Part shown: positions 18,379-26,687 of the stretch, in pieces | How the letters are laid out: every line of letters begins with the position of its first letter | How positions within the stretch are numbered: position 1 is the first letter of the stretch | Assembly (NCBI RefSeq): GCF_900010755.1 | Contig: NZ_CZJT01000101.1 | Location: forward strand, 150,713-214,712 | From: Paeniglutamicibacter antarcticus | GTDB taxonomy: Bacteria > Actinomycetota > Actinomycetes > Actinomycetales > Micrococcaceae | Direction of reading: 5' to 3' | DNA length: 64,000 bases | Translations under genes and position numbers: made by a program | The notes under the pieces: generated by a model | The model's database searches: none | What the model saw: the letters and a program-made list of their open reading frames with translations, nothing else | What the model was told of the DNA's origin: nothing

Positions 18379-21300
18379 CTAGCGACCCTTGTTGGGGCGT
18401 TCGATCACGTTGCCCTGCGGATCGCGTTCTTCGATGACGCGGCCCTTGAGGATACGTTCAATGGCCGGAATACCGATCAACGACGAATCCTCGATGGCGA
18501 TGTCATCTTCACTGGGAACGAATTCCGTGTCATCCAATTCTACCGTTGCAGGTTTTGCCGGGGCCTGTGCTGATGGCTCCGCGGCCGGACGCGGACGCGC
18601 AAAATCTGGCGCATCGTCCGGGTTTCCCCAGGCGCCCGCCGCCGGATCCGTTGGCATCGGAGGTACGGGGCTGTGCATGGGTGCGTCAGGCACGCCTGCT
18701 GCACGGTTCATCAGCCGCTGGTAGCGGCTGAGTTTCCCGTTGTTGCCGGGGATGCTGGGGGAATCGGTTTGTTCCGAAACGGTGGGTGCCGGGGCGGGCA
18801 TGGGGACACCCCAGGTTGCCGCCGAAGCTCCCGGAGGCGGTGCCACCGGGCGGTCGGCTGCGCCCAGAGAGGGCGCCGGTGCCACGTAGCCCTTGGGCGT
18901 TGCCGGAGGCGGAATCGGAGGCAGCTCGGTTGAGACCGGTCGTGGCGCCGGTGCTGCTGCATCAGCACCCCAAGCCGGGCCCGCCGCGGGTATTGCGGTG
19001 ACGATCTCCGAATCCCATTCGGGAACCGGAACGGAGGTGGCATCCCAGTCTCCGCCAGCGTCGTCCCACGGTTCGGAATCGTAGATGGGTTCCGGACCGT
19101 AGCCCGGATCCTCGTCACCAAAGCTTGCTGCTGCGGGTACCGGAGCTGCTGGTGCAACACTTTGGGGTGCCGGAGCTGCTGGTGCAACACTTTGGGGTGC
19201 CGGAGCAGCTGGCATCGCCGGTGCCGCCGAAGCCTGTGCTGCAGCAGGTACAGGAGCCACGGGCTCCTGTGTGAACGAGGGGTCGCTGGGAGAAACAACC
19301 GTGGATGGAGTTGGGTTGGCCACGGCGGGTTGGATTGGTGCCGGTGCTGCTGGTTGCTGGGTTCCCCATCCCGTGGGTACAGGTGCGGTTGCACCAGGGA
19401 TGGTGGCGGTGTGCTGCTGTGGTGCGGATTCAGCTGGACTCGAGGTCACCGCCGGCTCGGGCCGGCGATCAACTTTTGGGCCAGAACCACCCGCCGGTGC
19501 GGACCCTCCTGCGACAATTGCCAATTCAACCTGGACACCCAAGACTTTTTGGATGCTCTGGCCCAGAATCGCAATATGTTCATGGCGGGACGTGAACGCC
19601 GTCAATGCCCCGGGGTTCGCGAAGCTGATGGTCAGCGTACGACCGTCAAACCCAGTCACCGAGGCGTTGGGCGCCACGGTCATCCAGAGGAAGCGCTTGG
19701 CATTCTTGAGTTCTTCGAGGATGTCCGGCCATGCACGGCGGAACATCTCCACCGATCCTGCACCACCCGGGCGCGCGGGCGCACCCTGTCCCTGAGCCGT
19801 TTGTCCCTGAGGTGCTTGTCCCTGGGGTGCCTGCGAGGCAGGAGGCTGCTGTCCCTGGACTGGCTGCTGGCCTTGGCGGGGGTACTGCTGCGACTGGCTC
19901 TGCTGCTGGGCCGAACCGTGCTGCTGGCCCGGTCCTTGCTGGGCTGATGCCTGCTGGTTCTGGCCTTGGGGTTGCTGTTGCTCAGGAGCCTGTTGCTGTT
20001 GTGCGGCACGCTGTTGGGAAGCCTGTGCCTTTGCGGCAGCCTCTTGGGCAGCTCGCTGCTGGGCAGCGGCTTCTTCCTGTGCCTGGCGTTCCCGGGCGGC
20101 GCGCTGTTCGGTCTCTGCCTTTTCGCGGGCAGCCTGTTCCTGAACTGCGCGTTCCTGGGCTTCGCGTTCCCGGATCGCTTTTTCTTCCATGGCGCGTTTG
20201 GTGAAATCGGCCATTGCCTGGTTTTGCTGGATCGGCGCTGGCGCTGAAGCCTGGGCATCGTCCCCGGACTCCGGCGCGCGATCCGGAAGGATGCTGAACG
20301 GGGGCACGTCTGCCGGCGGATTCACCGGTGTGCCCTGTGCGGGGGTTACCGGCTGGGTGATTGGGTTAGCAGGTGCATCCGGGACAGGCCCCCAGGTGCC
20401 TCCCCAATCGGCGGAATTTTCTGCGTCGTTGGCAGGAGCCGGGGCCGCAGGTGCTGCGGACGCCGGTTCTGTTGCGACCGGGGAGACCTGCTCTGGAGCC
20501 GCAGGCGCCTGGACAACCGGAGCTGCTGGTTCAGCAGGGGCCGCTTCAACAACCGGTTCCGGGGTAGCCGGCATGCTCGGTGCCGGAGCGGAGGCCGGGC
20601 CGCCTTCCTTCTGCGCGCGGGCAGCACGGAGTGCTTCGCGCACGGCGGCGGCGCCTTGTCCCTGGTTCTCCGATTCGTAGCCGGAGGACGCCTCGGAAGA
20701 CTGTCCGGCGAAACCTGCAGCGTCTGCGGACGCCGGCGGAATCTCATCCCCGGCGTAGGCAAGGCGGCGTTCGATGCGGTCCATGCGCGCGTTGAATCCG
20801 CGCTCTGTGGCATCGGAGGCCGGCAACAGCAGGCGTGCGCAGAGCAGCTCAAGGTGCAGTCGCGGCGAGGTGGCGCCGGACATCTCGGTCAGCCCTGCAT
20901 TGGTGACATCTGCCCAGCGGCTGAGCTCGGACTGGCCGAGTCCCGCGGCCTGGGTCTGCATACGGTGCAGCTGGTCCTCGGGCAACCCGCGGATGATCTG
21001 CGAGGCGTTCTCGGGGACCGCACGCACGATGATCAAATCGCGGAAGCGTTCCAGCAGGTCTTCGACGAAGCGTCGCGGGTCATGCCCTGTCTGCACCACT
21101 CGGTCCACGGCGCCAAACACGGTTGCCGCGTCCCCGGAGCCCAGGGCGTCGACCACGTCGTCAAGCAGTGAGGCGTGGGTGTAGCCGAGCAACGACACCG
21201 CAAGTTCGTAGTCCAGTCCGTCGGGCCCGGCGCCGGCAATCAGCTGGTCAAGCACTGACAGCGAGTCGCGGACCGAGCCGCCTCCGGCACGGATGACCAG

Positions 21301-21915
21301 GGACAGTACGCCCGGTGCCACGGCAACGCCCTCCGCGGTGCACAGGTACTCGAGGTACTTGATCAGCGGTTCGGGGGGAACCAGCCGGAACGGGTAGTGG
21401 TGGGTGCGCGAACGGATGGTGCCGATGACCTTGTCAGGTTCGGTCGTGGCAAAGATGAACTTGATGTGCTCCGGCGGCTCTTCAACGATCTTCAGCAGGG
21501 CGTTGAAGCCCGCCGACGTGACCATGTGGGCCTCGTCGATGATGAAGATCTTGTAGCGGTCGCGCACCGGGGCGAATGTTGCGCGTTCGCGCAGGTCTCG
21601 GGCGTCATCAACGCCACCGTGGGATGCCGCGTCAATTTCGATGACGTCGAGGGAACCCGGGCCGCCGCTGGCCAGCTCGATGCAGCTGGGGCAGGTGCCG
21701 CACGGGGTCGGTGTTGGACCCTGGGCGCAATTCAGGCAGCGGGCCAGGATGCGGGCGGACGTGGTCTTGCCACAACCGCGCGGACCGGAGAAGAGGTAGG
21801 CATGATTGACCCGGTTTTTTTCCAGGGCAGTCATCAGCGGCGTGGTGACATGTTCCTGCCCAATCACGTCCCCGAAATTGTCGGGACGGTAGCGACGGTA
21901 AAGAGCTGTACTCAC
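18379..21915 (-). CDS. dnaX: DNA polymerase III subunit gamma/tau
   Basis: A protein of about 1178 residues, the clamp-loader ATPase of the replicase. The N-terminal ~370 residues are conserved: YRRYRPDNFGDVIGQ, Walker A GPRGCGKTTS, zinc-binding CLNC and CGTCPSC, and Walker B IFIIDEAHM. The rest is a very long Ala/Pro/Gln-rich tail, including a Glu/Arg/Gln coiled region (~580-650) and a short folded block at ~710-790 (MFRRAWPDILEELKNAKRFL) likely equal to tau domain V. The GTG at 21915 gives the expected VSTALYRRYRP start; a longer frame to 22017 overlaps gluQ and is not used. No frameshift site for a short gamma form was identified. Confidence 0.95.
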   Translation of the reverse strand: MSTALYRRYRPDNFGDVIGQEHVTTPLMTALEKNRVNHAYLFSGPRGCGKTTSARILARCLNCAQGPTPTPCGTCPSCIELASGGPGSLDVIEIDAASHGGVDDARDLRERATFAPVRDRYKIFIIDEAHMVTSAGFNALLKIVEEPPEHIKFIFATTEPDKVIGTIRSRTHHYPFRLVPPEPLIKYLEYLCTAEGVAVAPGVLSLVIRAGGGSVRDSLSVLDQLIAGAGPDGLDYELAVSLLGYTHASLLDDVVDALGSGDAATVFGAVDRVVQTGHDPRRFVEDLLERFRDLIIVRAVPENASQIIRGLPEDQLHRMQTQAAGLGQSELSRWADVTNAGLTEMSGATSPRLHLELLCARLLLPASDATERGFNARMDRIERRLAYAGDEIPPASADAAGFAGQSSEASSGYESENQGQGAAAVREALRAARAQKEGGPASAPAPSMPATPEPVVEAAPAEPAAPVVQAPAAPEQVSPVATEPASAAPAAPAPANDAENSADWGGTWGPVPDAPANPITQPVTPAQGTPVNPPADVPPFSILPDRAPESGDDAQASAPAPIQQNQAMADFTKRAMEEKAIREREAQERAVQEQAAREKAETEQRAARERQAQEEAAAQQRAAQEAAAKAQASQQRAAQQQQAPEQQQPQGQNQQASAQQGPGQQHGSAQQQSQSQQYPRQGQQPVQGQQPPASQAPQGQAPQGQTAQGQGAPARPGGAGSVEMFRRAWPDILEELKNAKRFLWMTVAPNASVTGFDGRTLTISFANPGALTAFTSRHEHIAILGQSIQKVLGVQVELAIVAGGSAPAGGSGPKVDRRPEPAVTSSPAESAPQQHTATIPGATAPVPTGWGTQQPAAPAPIQPAVANPTPSTVVSPSDPSFTQEPVAPVPAAAQASAAPAMPAAPAPQSVAPAAPAPQSVAPAAPVPAAASFGDEDPGYGPEPIYDSEPWDDAGGDWDATSVPVPEWDSEIVTAIPAAGPAWGADAAAPAPRPVSTELPPIPPPATPKGYVAPAPSLGAADRPVAPPPGASAATWGVPMPAPAPTVSEQTDSPSIPGNNGKLSRYQRLMNRAAGVPDAPMHSPVPPMPTDPAAGAWGNPDDAPDFARPRPAAEPSAQAPAKPATVELDDTEFVPSEDDIAIEDSSLIGIPAIERILKGRVIEERDPQGNVIERPNKGR
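19141..19200 (-). repeat. 30-bp perfect tandem repeat in dnaX tail
   Basis: Two identical 30-bp units (19141-19170 and 19171-19200) encode Ala/Pro-rich decapeptides (APAPQSVAPA type) in the disordered tail of dnaX. A third decayed copy follows at 19201. Confidence 0.85.
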
Positions 21916-21925
21916 GAGGGCCACC

Positions 21926-22846
21926 CTATCGGTTTTCCGGGGTCGTGCGCATCCCGCGCCCGCTTCCCGGATCTGTTGTGAAGACCCACGGATCCGTGGG
22001 CAGAAGTGCTGGATCAAAGGCGGACAAGGCCGCTTCCAAAGACTCGACTGGTAGACCCAGTGAGGCGAGCATCATGGCCCGGGCTTCGGTGGCGTCGATG
22101 CCGTGTGCGGCAAGCTGGACAAGGGTCACCGACCCGTCGCGCTTGGCCAGCCGCTTGCCCTCGGCGTTCAGCGCCAACGGGACATGTGCATAGGTGGGCG
22201 CCGGGTAACCGAGCAACTGTGCCAGGTACGCCTGGCGGGGTGCGGAGGAGAGTAGATCATCCCCGCGGACCACCTGGTCGATTCCCTGGACACCGTCGTC
22301 AACCACGACGGCCAGGTTGTAGGCGGGAACCCCGTCGTTGCGCAACACCACAAAATCGTCGACGACCCCGGTGAATGGCCCGTGCAGCAGGTCGGTGATG
22401 GTGAATTCTCCGGTGGCGCTGCGCAAGCGCAGGGCAGCGGGGCGGGACTCGCGCTTGCTGGCGCGTTCAGATTCGGTGAGGTCACGGCATGTTCCGGGGT
22501 AGGTTCCGGGTGCCGCATGCGGTGCGCTGGACGCCTCGGCAATGTCCCGCCGGGTGCAGAAACATTCGAAGACCAGGTTGCGCTGGCGTAGCTCGTTGAT
22601 TGCTGCGGCGTATAGCGGTGCGCGTTCGGACTGCCTTACCGTGGGGCCATCCCAGTTCAGGCCAATGGCGCGCAGGTCGGCAAGCTGGGTTTCTTCGGCG
22701 CCAGCCCGGGCCCGGTCGAGGTCTTCAACGCGCATCAGGAAGTCGCGTTGGGTGGAACGGGCGAACAGCCAGGCAAGGATCGCGGTGCGCAGGTTGCCCA
22801 GGTGAAGTTCGCCGGAGGGGCTGGGGGCGAATCGTCCGGCACCCAT
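21926..22846 (-). CDS. gluQ: Glutamyl-Q tRNA(Asp) synthetase
   Basis: A 306-residue class I synthetase homologue made only of the catalytic domain. It shows GRFAPSPSGELHLGN (the HIGH-type motif is HLGN), CFCTRRDI and AEGKRLAKRDGSV (KMSKS-type). GluQ activates glutamate and attaches it to queuosine in tRNA(Asp); it lacks the anticodon-binding domain of GltX. The ATG at 22846 has TAGGAG 5 nt upstream. The frame stays open to 22972, but that stretch is the SRP RNA gene. It sits 10 bp upstream of dnaX on the same strand. Confidence 0.92.
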   Translation of the reverse strand: MGAGRFAPSPSGELHLGNLRTAILAWLFARSTQRDFLMRVEDLDRARAGAEETQLADLRAIGLNWDGPTVRQSERAPLYAAAINELRQRNLVFECFCTRRDIAEASSAPHAAPGTYPGTCRDLTESERASKRESRPAALRLRSATGEFTITDLLHGPFTGVVDDFVVLRNDGVPAYNLAVVVDDGVQGIDQVVRGDDLLSSAPRQAYLAQLLGYPAPTYAHVPLALNAEGKRLAKRDGSVTLVQLAAHGIDATEARAMMLASLGLPVESLEAALSAFDPALLPTDPWVFTTDPGSGRGMRTTPENR

Positions 22847-22892
22847 GACCACTCCTAATTTCAATCGCTCAGCATCATGGGCAGACAGTAAA

Positions 22893-22980
22893 GGCCCCTC
22901 ATGCACCTGCCAGAGCCCATCTACCCTTGCTACCTTCCGGTCCTGGGGGAGTTCAACAGGATGACACCACATGAGGGGCC
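22893..22980 (-). ncRNA. ffs: Signal recognition particle RNA, small bacterial type
   Basis: The minus strand has GGCCCCTCATG at the 5' end and CATGAGGGGCC at the 3' end as the closing stem. The apical SRP signature CAGGACCGGAAGGTAGCAAG contains the conserved GGAAG tetraloop region and the AGCA internal loop that binds Ffh. The 3' arm runs into a short TTTA stretch. Length is about 88 nt. The RNA pairs with Ffh to target membrane proteins. It lies directly upstream of gluQ on the same strand. Confidence 0.95.
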
Positions 22981-23023
22981 GTCAAACAGTCTACCCGAGG
23001 AATGCCCACGTCCGTAAATCGAG

Positions 23024-24583
23024 CTAGGCACCGGAAGCGTCTGGCTCATTTTCCGGGTATCCGGGGACCTGCTCGTGCTCGTCCCAGCCCAGCAGGCGCC
23101 GGGTTTGCTGGTCAAGGTGCCCACCGGGAAGCATCAATTGCCGGGGTTCGGGTTCCGGGTTCAACGGGTGCGGGTAGATCAGCCCGTCTGGCAGTTCAAG
23201 CTGCGTCATCCCATGCGGGGTGCGCCACTGGATGGAGCCGTTGCCCATGTGCACTACTTCCCAGCCGAGCACATGCTTGTAGACCTGGTGCCGTTTGCAT
23301 AGGTATTGGGCGTTCTTTTCTGAGGTGGCGCCTCCCGTGGCCCACGCGTCAATGTGGTCGATCTCCGAGGCCATGGGTGCACGGCGGCAGCCAGGAAAAC
23401 GGCAGTGTTCGTCGCGAACCCGCAGGAAATCCCTCAGTGCCTTGGAAGGCTTGTATCGTTTTCGGCCCAAATCCAGGATGGCGCCGGTCCATGGGTCGGT
23501 CAGGATGGGCTTGAGTGAAGGGGCTTTGGCCGCGAGCCTCAATGCGGCACCCAGCGGGATGGGGCCGTAGCCCTCAAGGTTGGCGATGCCCCGTTCGGGA
23601 TTCGTCAGAAGTTCAAGGGCAGGAATCGTCAGGCCAACGAACAGCGCGGATTTCTTGTGCTTGGCCCCCGGCCATCCGTCGATCAGGCTGTCGCGGAATA
23701 CATCGGCGCGCAGCTGGCCCACATGCCTGTCTTCCTCCCCGACCAGGAGCCTGCCCGCATGGGTGTTGACGGTGTTGTAGATCGCCAGCACATCTTCGGC
23801 CGGCAAATATGCCTGTAGGACTGCCATTCCATCGGCTTCCGGCCACCACATGAGCGAGCGGCCGCCCTCGGCCCGAGACCGTCGGTGGGACGCTGGCTCG
23901 GGATGGAGGCGTTCGCGTTGGCGTTTGATGCGTAGCGCCATCGACGCATCCGAGGCTGTAAGCGCCGTGGCAAGCAGCGAAGATTCGATCTGCCGGGCCG
24001 TTTGCAACGGGATGTCTTGGGTTTGTTTCACCAGGGCTCCCGCCGTTCGCCCTGTGATGCGGCCTCCACACAGCTCAAAGAGTGAATCTTCGTGGACGTA
24101 GCGCAATCCTTCGGCGGTGGCGAGCCTGTTGAAGGTTGATCGTTCGGAAGTTCGAGTGGCCATTGCCGCCTCGGCCACGAATGATGATCGATTCAAATCT
24201 TGATCCATCCGTGACAGCGGGTATCCGTGCTCCTCGATCTCCCGTTTGTAATCGAAGAGCGTCGGATTTTCTTCCGAGAGGGGAGTGGTGAGTCCTCGTT
24301 GGACCATTTCGCTGGAGTCTGCCAGCACCATGGCCTCAAGCCCATCGAGCATTGAACGGATCTTGCCGATCTCCCTCAGCTGTTCAAGCCCTGCTGCGGG
24401 CGTGTTTGGGCACCGCGATGATGTGACCTTGGTAACTGCTTTTTGGAGGGGTTGGGTGGCGAGGAATCTTTCGATCCCGGAAATCCATGTTCCGTCGCCG
24501 CCGCAGTATTGACGCGACCCTGCCGGGGGCACCCCCGAACCCTCTGGCCCCGTATTCATCTGGCGAGCGGCGAGTTTTCCCAT
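23024..24583 (-). CDS. DUF222 / HNH endonuclease (13E12-repeat type)
   Basis: A 519-residue protein with the DUF222 domain in the first ~370 residues and an HNH motif near the C-terminus: HCRFPGCRRAP, then EIDHIDAWATGGAT, NAQYLCKRHQ. These actinobacterial proteins occur in several copies per genome, resemble the mycobacterial 13E12 family, and have no established role; the HNH residues look intact, so nuclease activity is possible. The start is uncertain (ATG 24583 or ATG 24559). It has no obvious partner gene. Confidence 0.88.
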   Translation of the reverse strand: MGKLAARQMNTGPEGSGVPPAGSRQYCGGDGTWISGIERFLATQPLQKAVTKVTSSRCPNTPAAGLEQLREIGKIRSMLDGLEAMVLADSSEMVQRGLTTPLSEENPTLFDYKREIEEHGYPLSRMDQDLNRSSFVAEAAMATRTSERSTFNRLATAEGLRYVHEDSLFELCGGRITGRTAGALVKQTQDIPLQTARQIESSLLATALTASDASMALRIKRQRERLHPEPASHRRSRAEGGRSLMWWPEADGMAVLQAYLPAEDVLAIYNTVNTHAGRLLVGEEDRHVGQLRADVFRDSLIDGWPGAKHKKSALFVGLTIPALELLTNPERGIANLEGYGPIPLGAALRLAAKAPSLKPILTDPWTGAILDLGRKRYKPSKALRDFLRVRDEHCRFPGCRRAPMASEIDHIDAWATGGATSEKNAQYLCKRHQVYKHVLGWEVVHMGNGSIQWRTPHGMTQLELPDGLIYPHPLNPEPEPRQLMLPGGHLDQQTRRLLGWDEHEQVPGYPENEPDASGA

Positions 24584-24777
24584 GTTTCAGTGCATCACGG
24601 ATGCGCTCGCCGGAGGTGGCGGGTGGCGGGCTTGTGGAGAACTTTTGGTGGCCTTATTGGGCGCAGTAGGCGGTTGCGTGCGGGGTCCAAGTCCGGTCGT
24701 GCGTCCCATGCCTGAATTCTCGATTCGTTGTCTCCGAAAATGTCCGCTATGCTGGAACCTGCTTTTAGAAGCAAGCT

Positions 24778-24862
24778 GGAGGATTCGCCTAGCGGCCTAT
24801 GGCGCACGCCTGGAACGCGTGTTGGGTTAACGCCCTCAGGGGTTCAAATCCCCTATCCTCCG
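24778..24862 (+). tRNA. tRNA-Ser (anticodon GGA)
   Basis: The cloverleaf is complete: acceptor stem GGAGGAT/ATCCTCC, D arm CGCC...GGCG, anticodon stem CACGC/GCGTG with loop CTGGAAC (anticodon GGA, reads UCC), a long class II variable arm (GGG...CCC) and T arm AGGGG TTCAAAT CCCCT. The discriminator base is G; CCA is not encoded. The long variable arm and GGA anticodon identify serine. Confidence 0.97.
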
Positions 24863-24872
24863 CGGATACGGT

Positions 24873-24913
24873 ATCGGTCTTGACTTGAGAAATCAGGTCA
24901 AGGCCGATTTCGT
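24873..24913 (+). terminator. Terminator of tRNA-Ser gene
   Basis: Stem ATCGGTCTTGAC/GTCAAGGCCGAT (with a G-U pair) and further loop pairing is followed by TTCGTTT. It begins 11 bp after the tRNA. Confidence 0.85.
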
Positions 24914-25138
24914 TTAACCTCAGCGGCCTACTTTTTGCTTGATGTCGGACCGGCACTTATGCCGCAGCCCTTGAGGTCTACGGGCCTCAAGGTAGCGTTC
25001 ATTTTTTGTTTCATGGCATAGGCCCTATGGCGCAATACTGGCGTGGTGACGAGCAGCGTCGAAAAAATGTCCATAGACTAACCGTGAACGTGTAGCGCCC
25101 AATGAGCGGTGCGTTGAACCCATAGAAGGTTGTGCTTG

Positions 25139-25912
25139 ATGAGTGATCGCCGTGTTGCTGTCGTTGTGGAAGATGACGAAGACATCCGTGGACTGCTTGA
25201 AGCGGTATTGCAGCAATCGGGTTTCGATGTCCACTCAACGGATTCGGGCGTCAGCGGAGTAGTGCTTGTCGAGTCGCACCGGCCAGATCTGGTGACCCTG
25301 GACCTTGGGCTTCCTGACATTGATGGATTTGAAACTGCCCGTAGGATCCGGATGATCTCCGACGCCCACATCGTGATGCTGACGGCCAGAACCGATGAGA
25401 TTGACACGGTTCTGGGGCTTGAAGCAGGAGCCGATGAATACGTGACCAAGCCGTTCCGACCGCGCGAGCTCCGGGCCCGGGTTGATGCCATCATGCGCAG
25501 GCGTACAGGCCCGGGCGCATCAGAGAAGCAGGCCCCGGCAGTAGAGGTCGTTGAATCCGACCCGGGAGTGCCTGTCGCAGGGGATTCAGTTCGCATGCTG
25601 AACGGTTTACTGCTCAACAGTTCCACGTACACCGTTGAAGTTGATGGCCAGGCAAAGACCGTCACTCCGACGGAATTCATTTTGCTGGACACGCTTTTAG
25701 GTTCCAAAGGCCATATTCGCACCAAGAGTGATCTTGTGCGCCGGTTGCGCGACGAAACCAATGATTCGGGAACGTTTGTTTCGGTGTCCGACGAGCGATC
25801 GGTTGAAGTCCACCTAGGTAACCTGCGCCGTAAGCTCGGCGATTCGGCCTCCGAACCTCGGTGGATCGAAACCGTCCGCGGGGTTGGATACCGCTCCGCG
25901 GCAAGGCGCTAA
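25139..25912 (+). CDS. OmpR-family response regulator
   Basis: A 257-residue regulator. The receiver domain has VVEDDED, phosphoacceptor D55 in VTLDLGLPD and TKPF. A ~50-residue linker leads to a C-terminal OmpR/PhoB winged helix (TPTEFILLDTLL...VEVHLGNLRRKLG...IETVRGVGYR). The ATG at 25139 has GAAGG 9 nt upstream. It converges on an Hpt-like gene and a histidine kinase gene on the other strand, its most likely partners. The target genes are unknown. Confidence 0.92.
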   Translation: MSDRRVAVVVEDDEDIRGLLEAVLQQSGFDVHSTDSGVSGVVLVESHRPDLVTLDLGLPDIDGFETARRIRMISDAHIVMLTARTDEIDTVLGLEAGADEYVTKPFRPRELRARVDAIMRRRTGPGASEKQAPAVEVVESDPGVPVAGDSVRMLNGLLLNSSTYTVEVDGQAKTVTPTEFILLDTLLGSKGHIRTKSDLVRRLRDETNDSGTFVSVSDERSVEVHLGNLRRKLGDSASEPRWIETVRGVGYRSAARR

Positions 25913-25928
25913 CTGCGCCAGCCCGAGT

Positions 25929-26399
25929 TTAGGCGGGTATCTTTTGAGAGATGCCCAGCGTCGAAAGCATTTGAACCGAGTGGCAACCTACATCGCGGAC
26001 CAACCCGATCAGCTCGCCTAGCTTCTCGACAAGCATTTCACTGAACGCACGGTGAAGGCAATCGGCCAGTTCGGCCAGTTGGGTGGCTCCTGCCATCAAC
26101 GCACCCGATTTCAGCGACAGCGCGGCATCTTGCCCTTCAGCGCTGTTAAAGCTGTGCATGGCAGATTCAAGGCGTTCAAGCCGGCCGGGCCACATCGAGC
26201 AGAACTGCCCGATAAATCGCGATGTGTACTCCGCCCCCAGATCCTCAATGAGTTTGTCCAGGGTCTGTGCACACACCACAGAATCTAGAGAACTCAATGG
26301 CAATGTCATTTTCATATCATCGACCGCCAAGCTCATGATCTGCCACCAGAAACCCTCAAGGGAAGCGCAAGATTCTTGTAAATGAATCTGCGTCATCAT
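25929..26399 (-). CDS. Hpt-like protein lacking the phosphorylatable histidine
   Basis: A 156-residue protein, all alpha by appearance. Residues ~45-145 align with the four-helix Hpt fold: a first helix KLIEDLGAEYTSRFIGQF, then AALSLKSGALMAGATQLAELAD. In Hpt domains this second motif reads xAHTLKGSSxxxGAxxL; here the His is Leu (codon CTG) while the Lys, the GA pair and the following Leu remain. It therefore cannot act as a normal phosphorelay intermediate. It lies between a response regulator gene (convergent) and a histidine kinase gene (same strand, upstream). A docking, phosphatase or inhibitory role is possible. Confidence 0.65.
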   Translation of the reverse strand: MMTQIHLQESCASLEGFWWQIMSLAVDDMKMTLPLSSLDSVVCAQTLDKLIEDLGAEYTSRFIGQFCSMWPGRLERLESAMHSFNSAEGQDAALSLKSGALMAGATQLAELADCLHRAFSEMLVEKLGELIGLVRDVGCHSVQMLSTLGISQKIPA

Positions 26400-26687
26400 T
26401 GTGGAAAACCTGCCTGCACCCCTGCGGAGAAATTGATACTCGCACGGAATAGTGGCAAATACAGCAGCCCGTCAGGTCACTGGCGGGAAAGGCAGCCAGG
26501 GATTTTCAAATAACAGCTGTTATGCACGCTAGCGTCTTGGGGGCGCGAGCGAGCATCGGGACACGAGGCGGGTCAAGGATCTTGGGGGTCTTTGACCCCT
26601 TCGTCTTTAACTCCTGGGTTACGCCCGGGCCTTGGGCCAGCTTCTAACTACCAGTCGATCGGACGCACCAGGCTCAGTCCCGCGGGT

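Noticed and set aside
21926..22972. Longer start for gluQ
   Set aside because: The extension is the SRP RNA gene; the ATG at 22846 has a ribosome site and matches the family start.
26574..26600. GGGTCAA/TTGACCC pairing downstream of the membrane histidine kinase gene
   Set aside because: The stem is short, the loop is long and no T-run follows in the direction of transcription.
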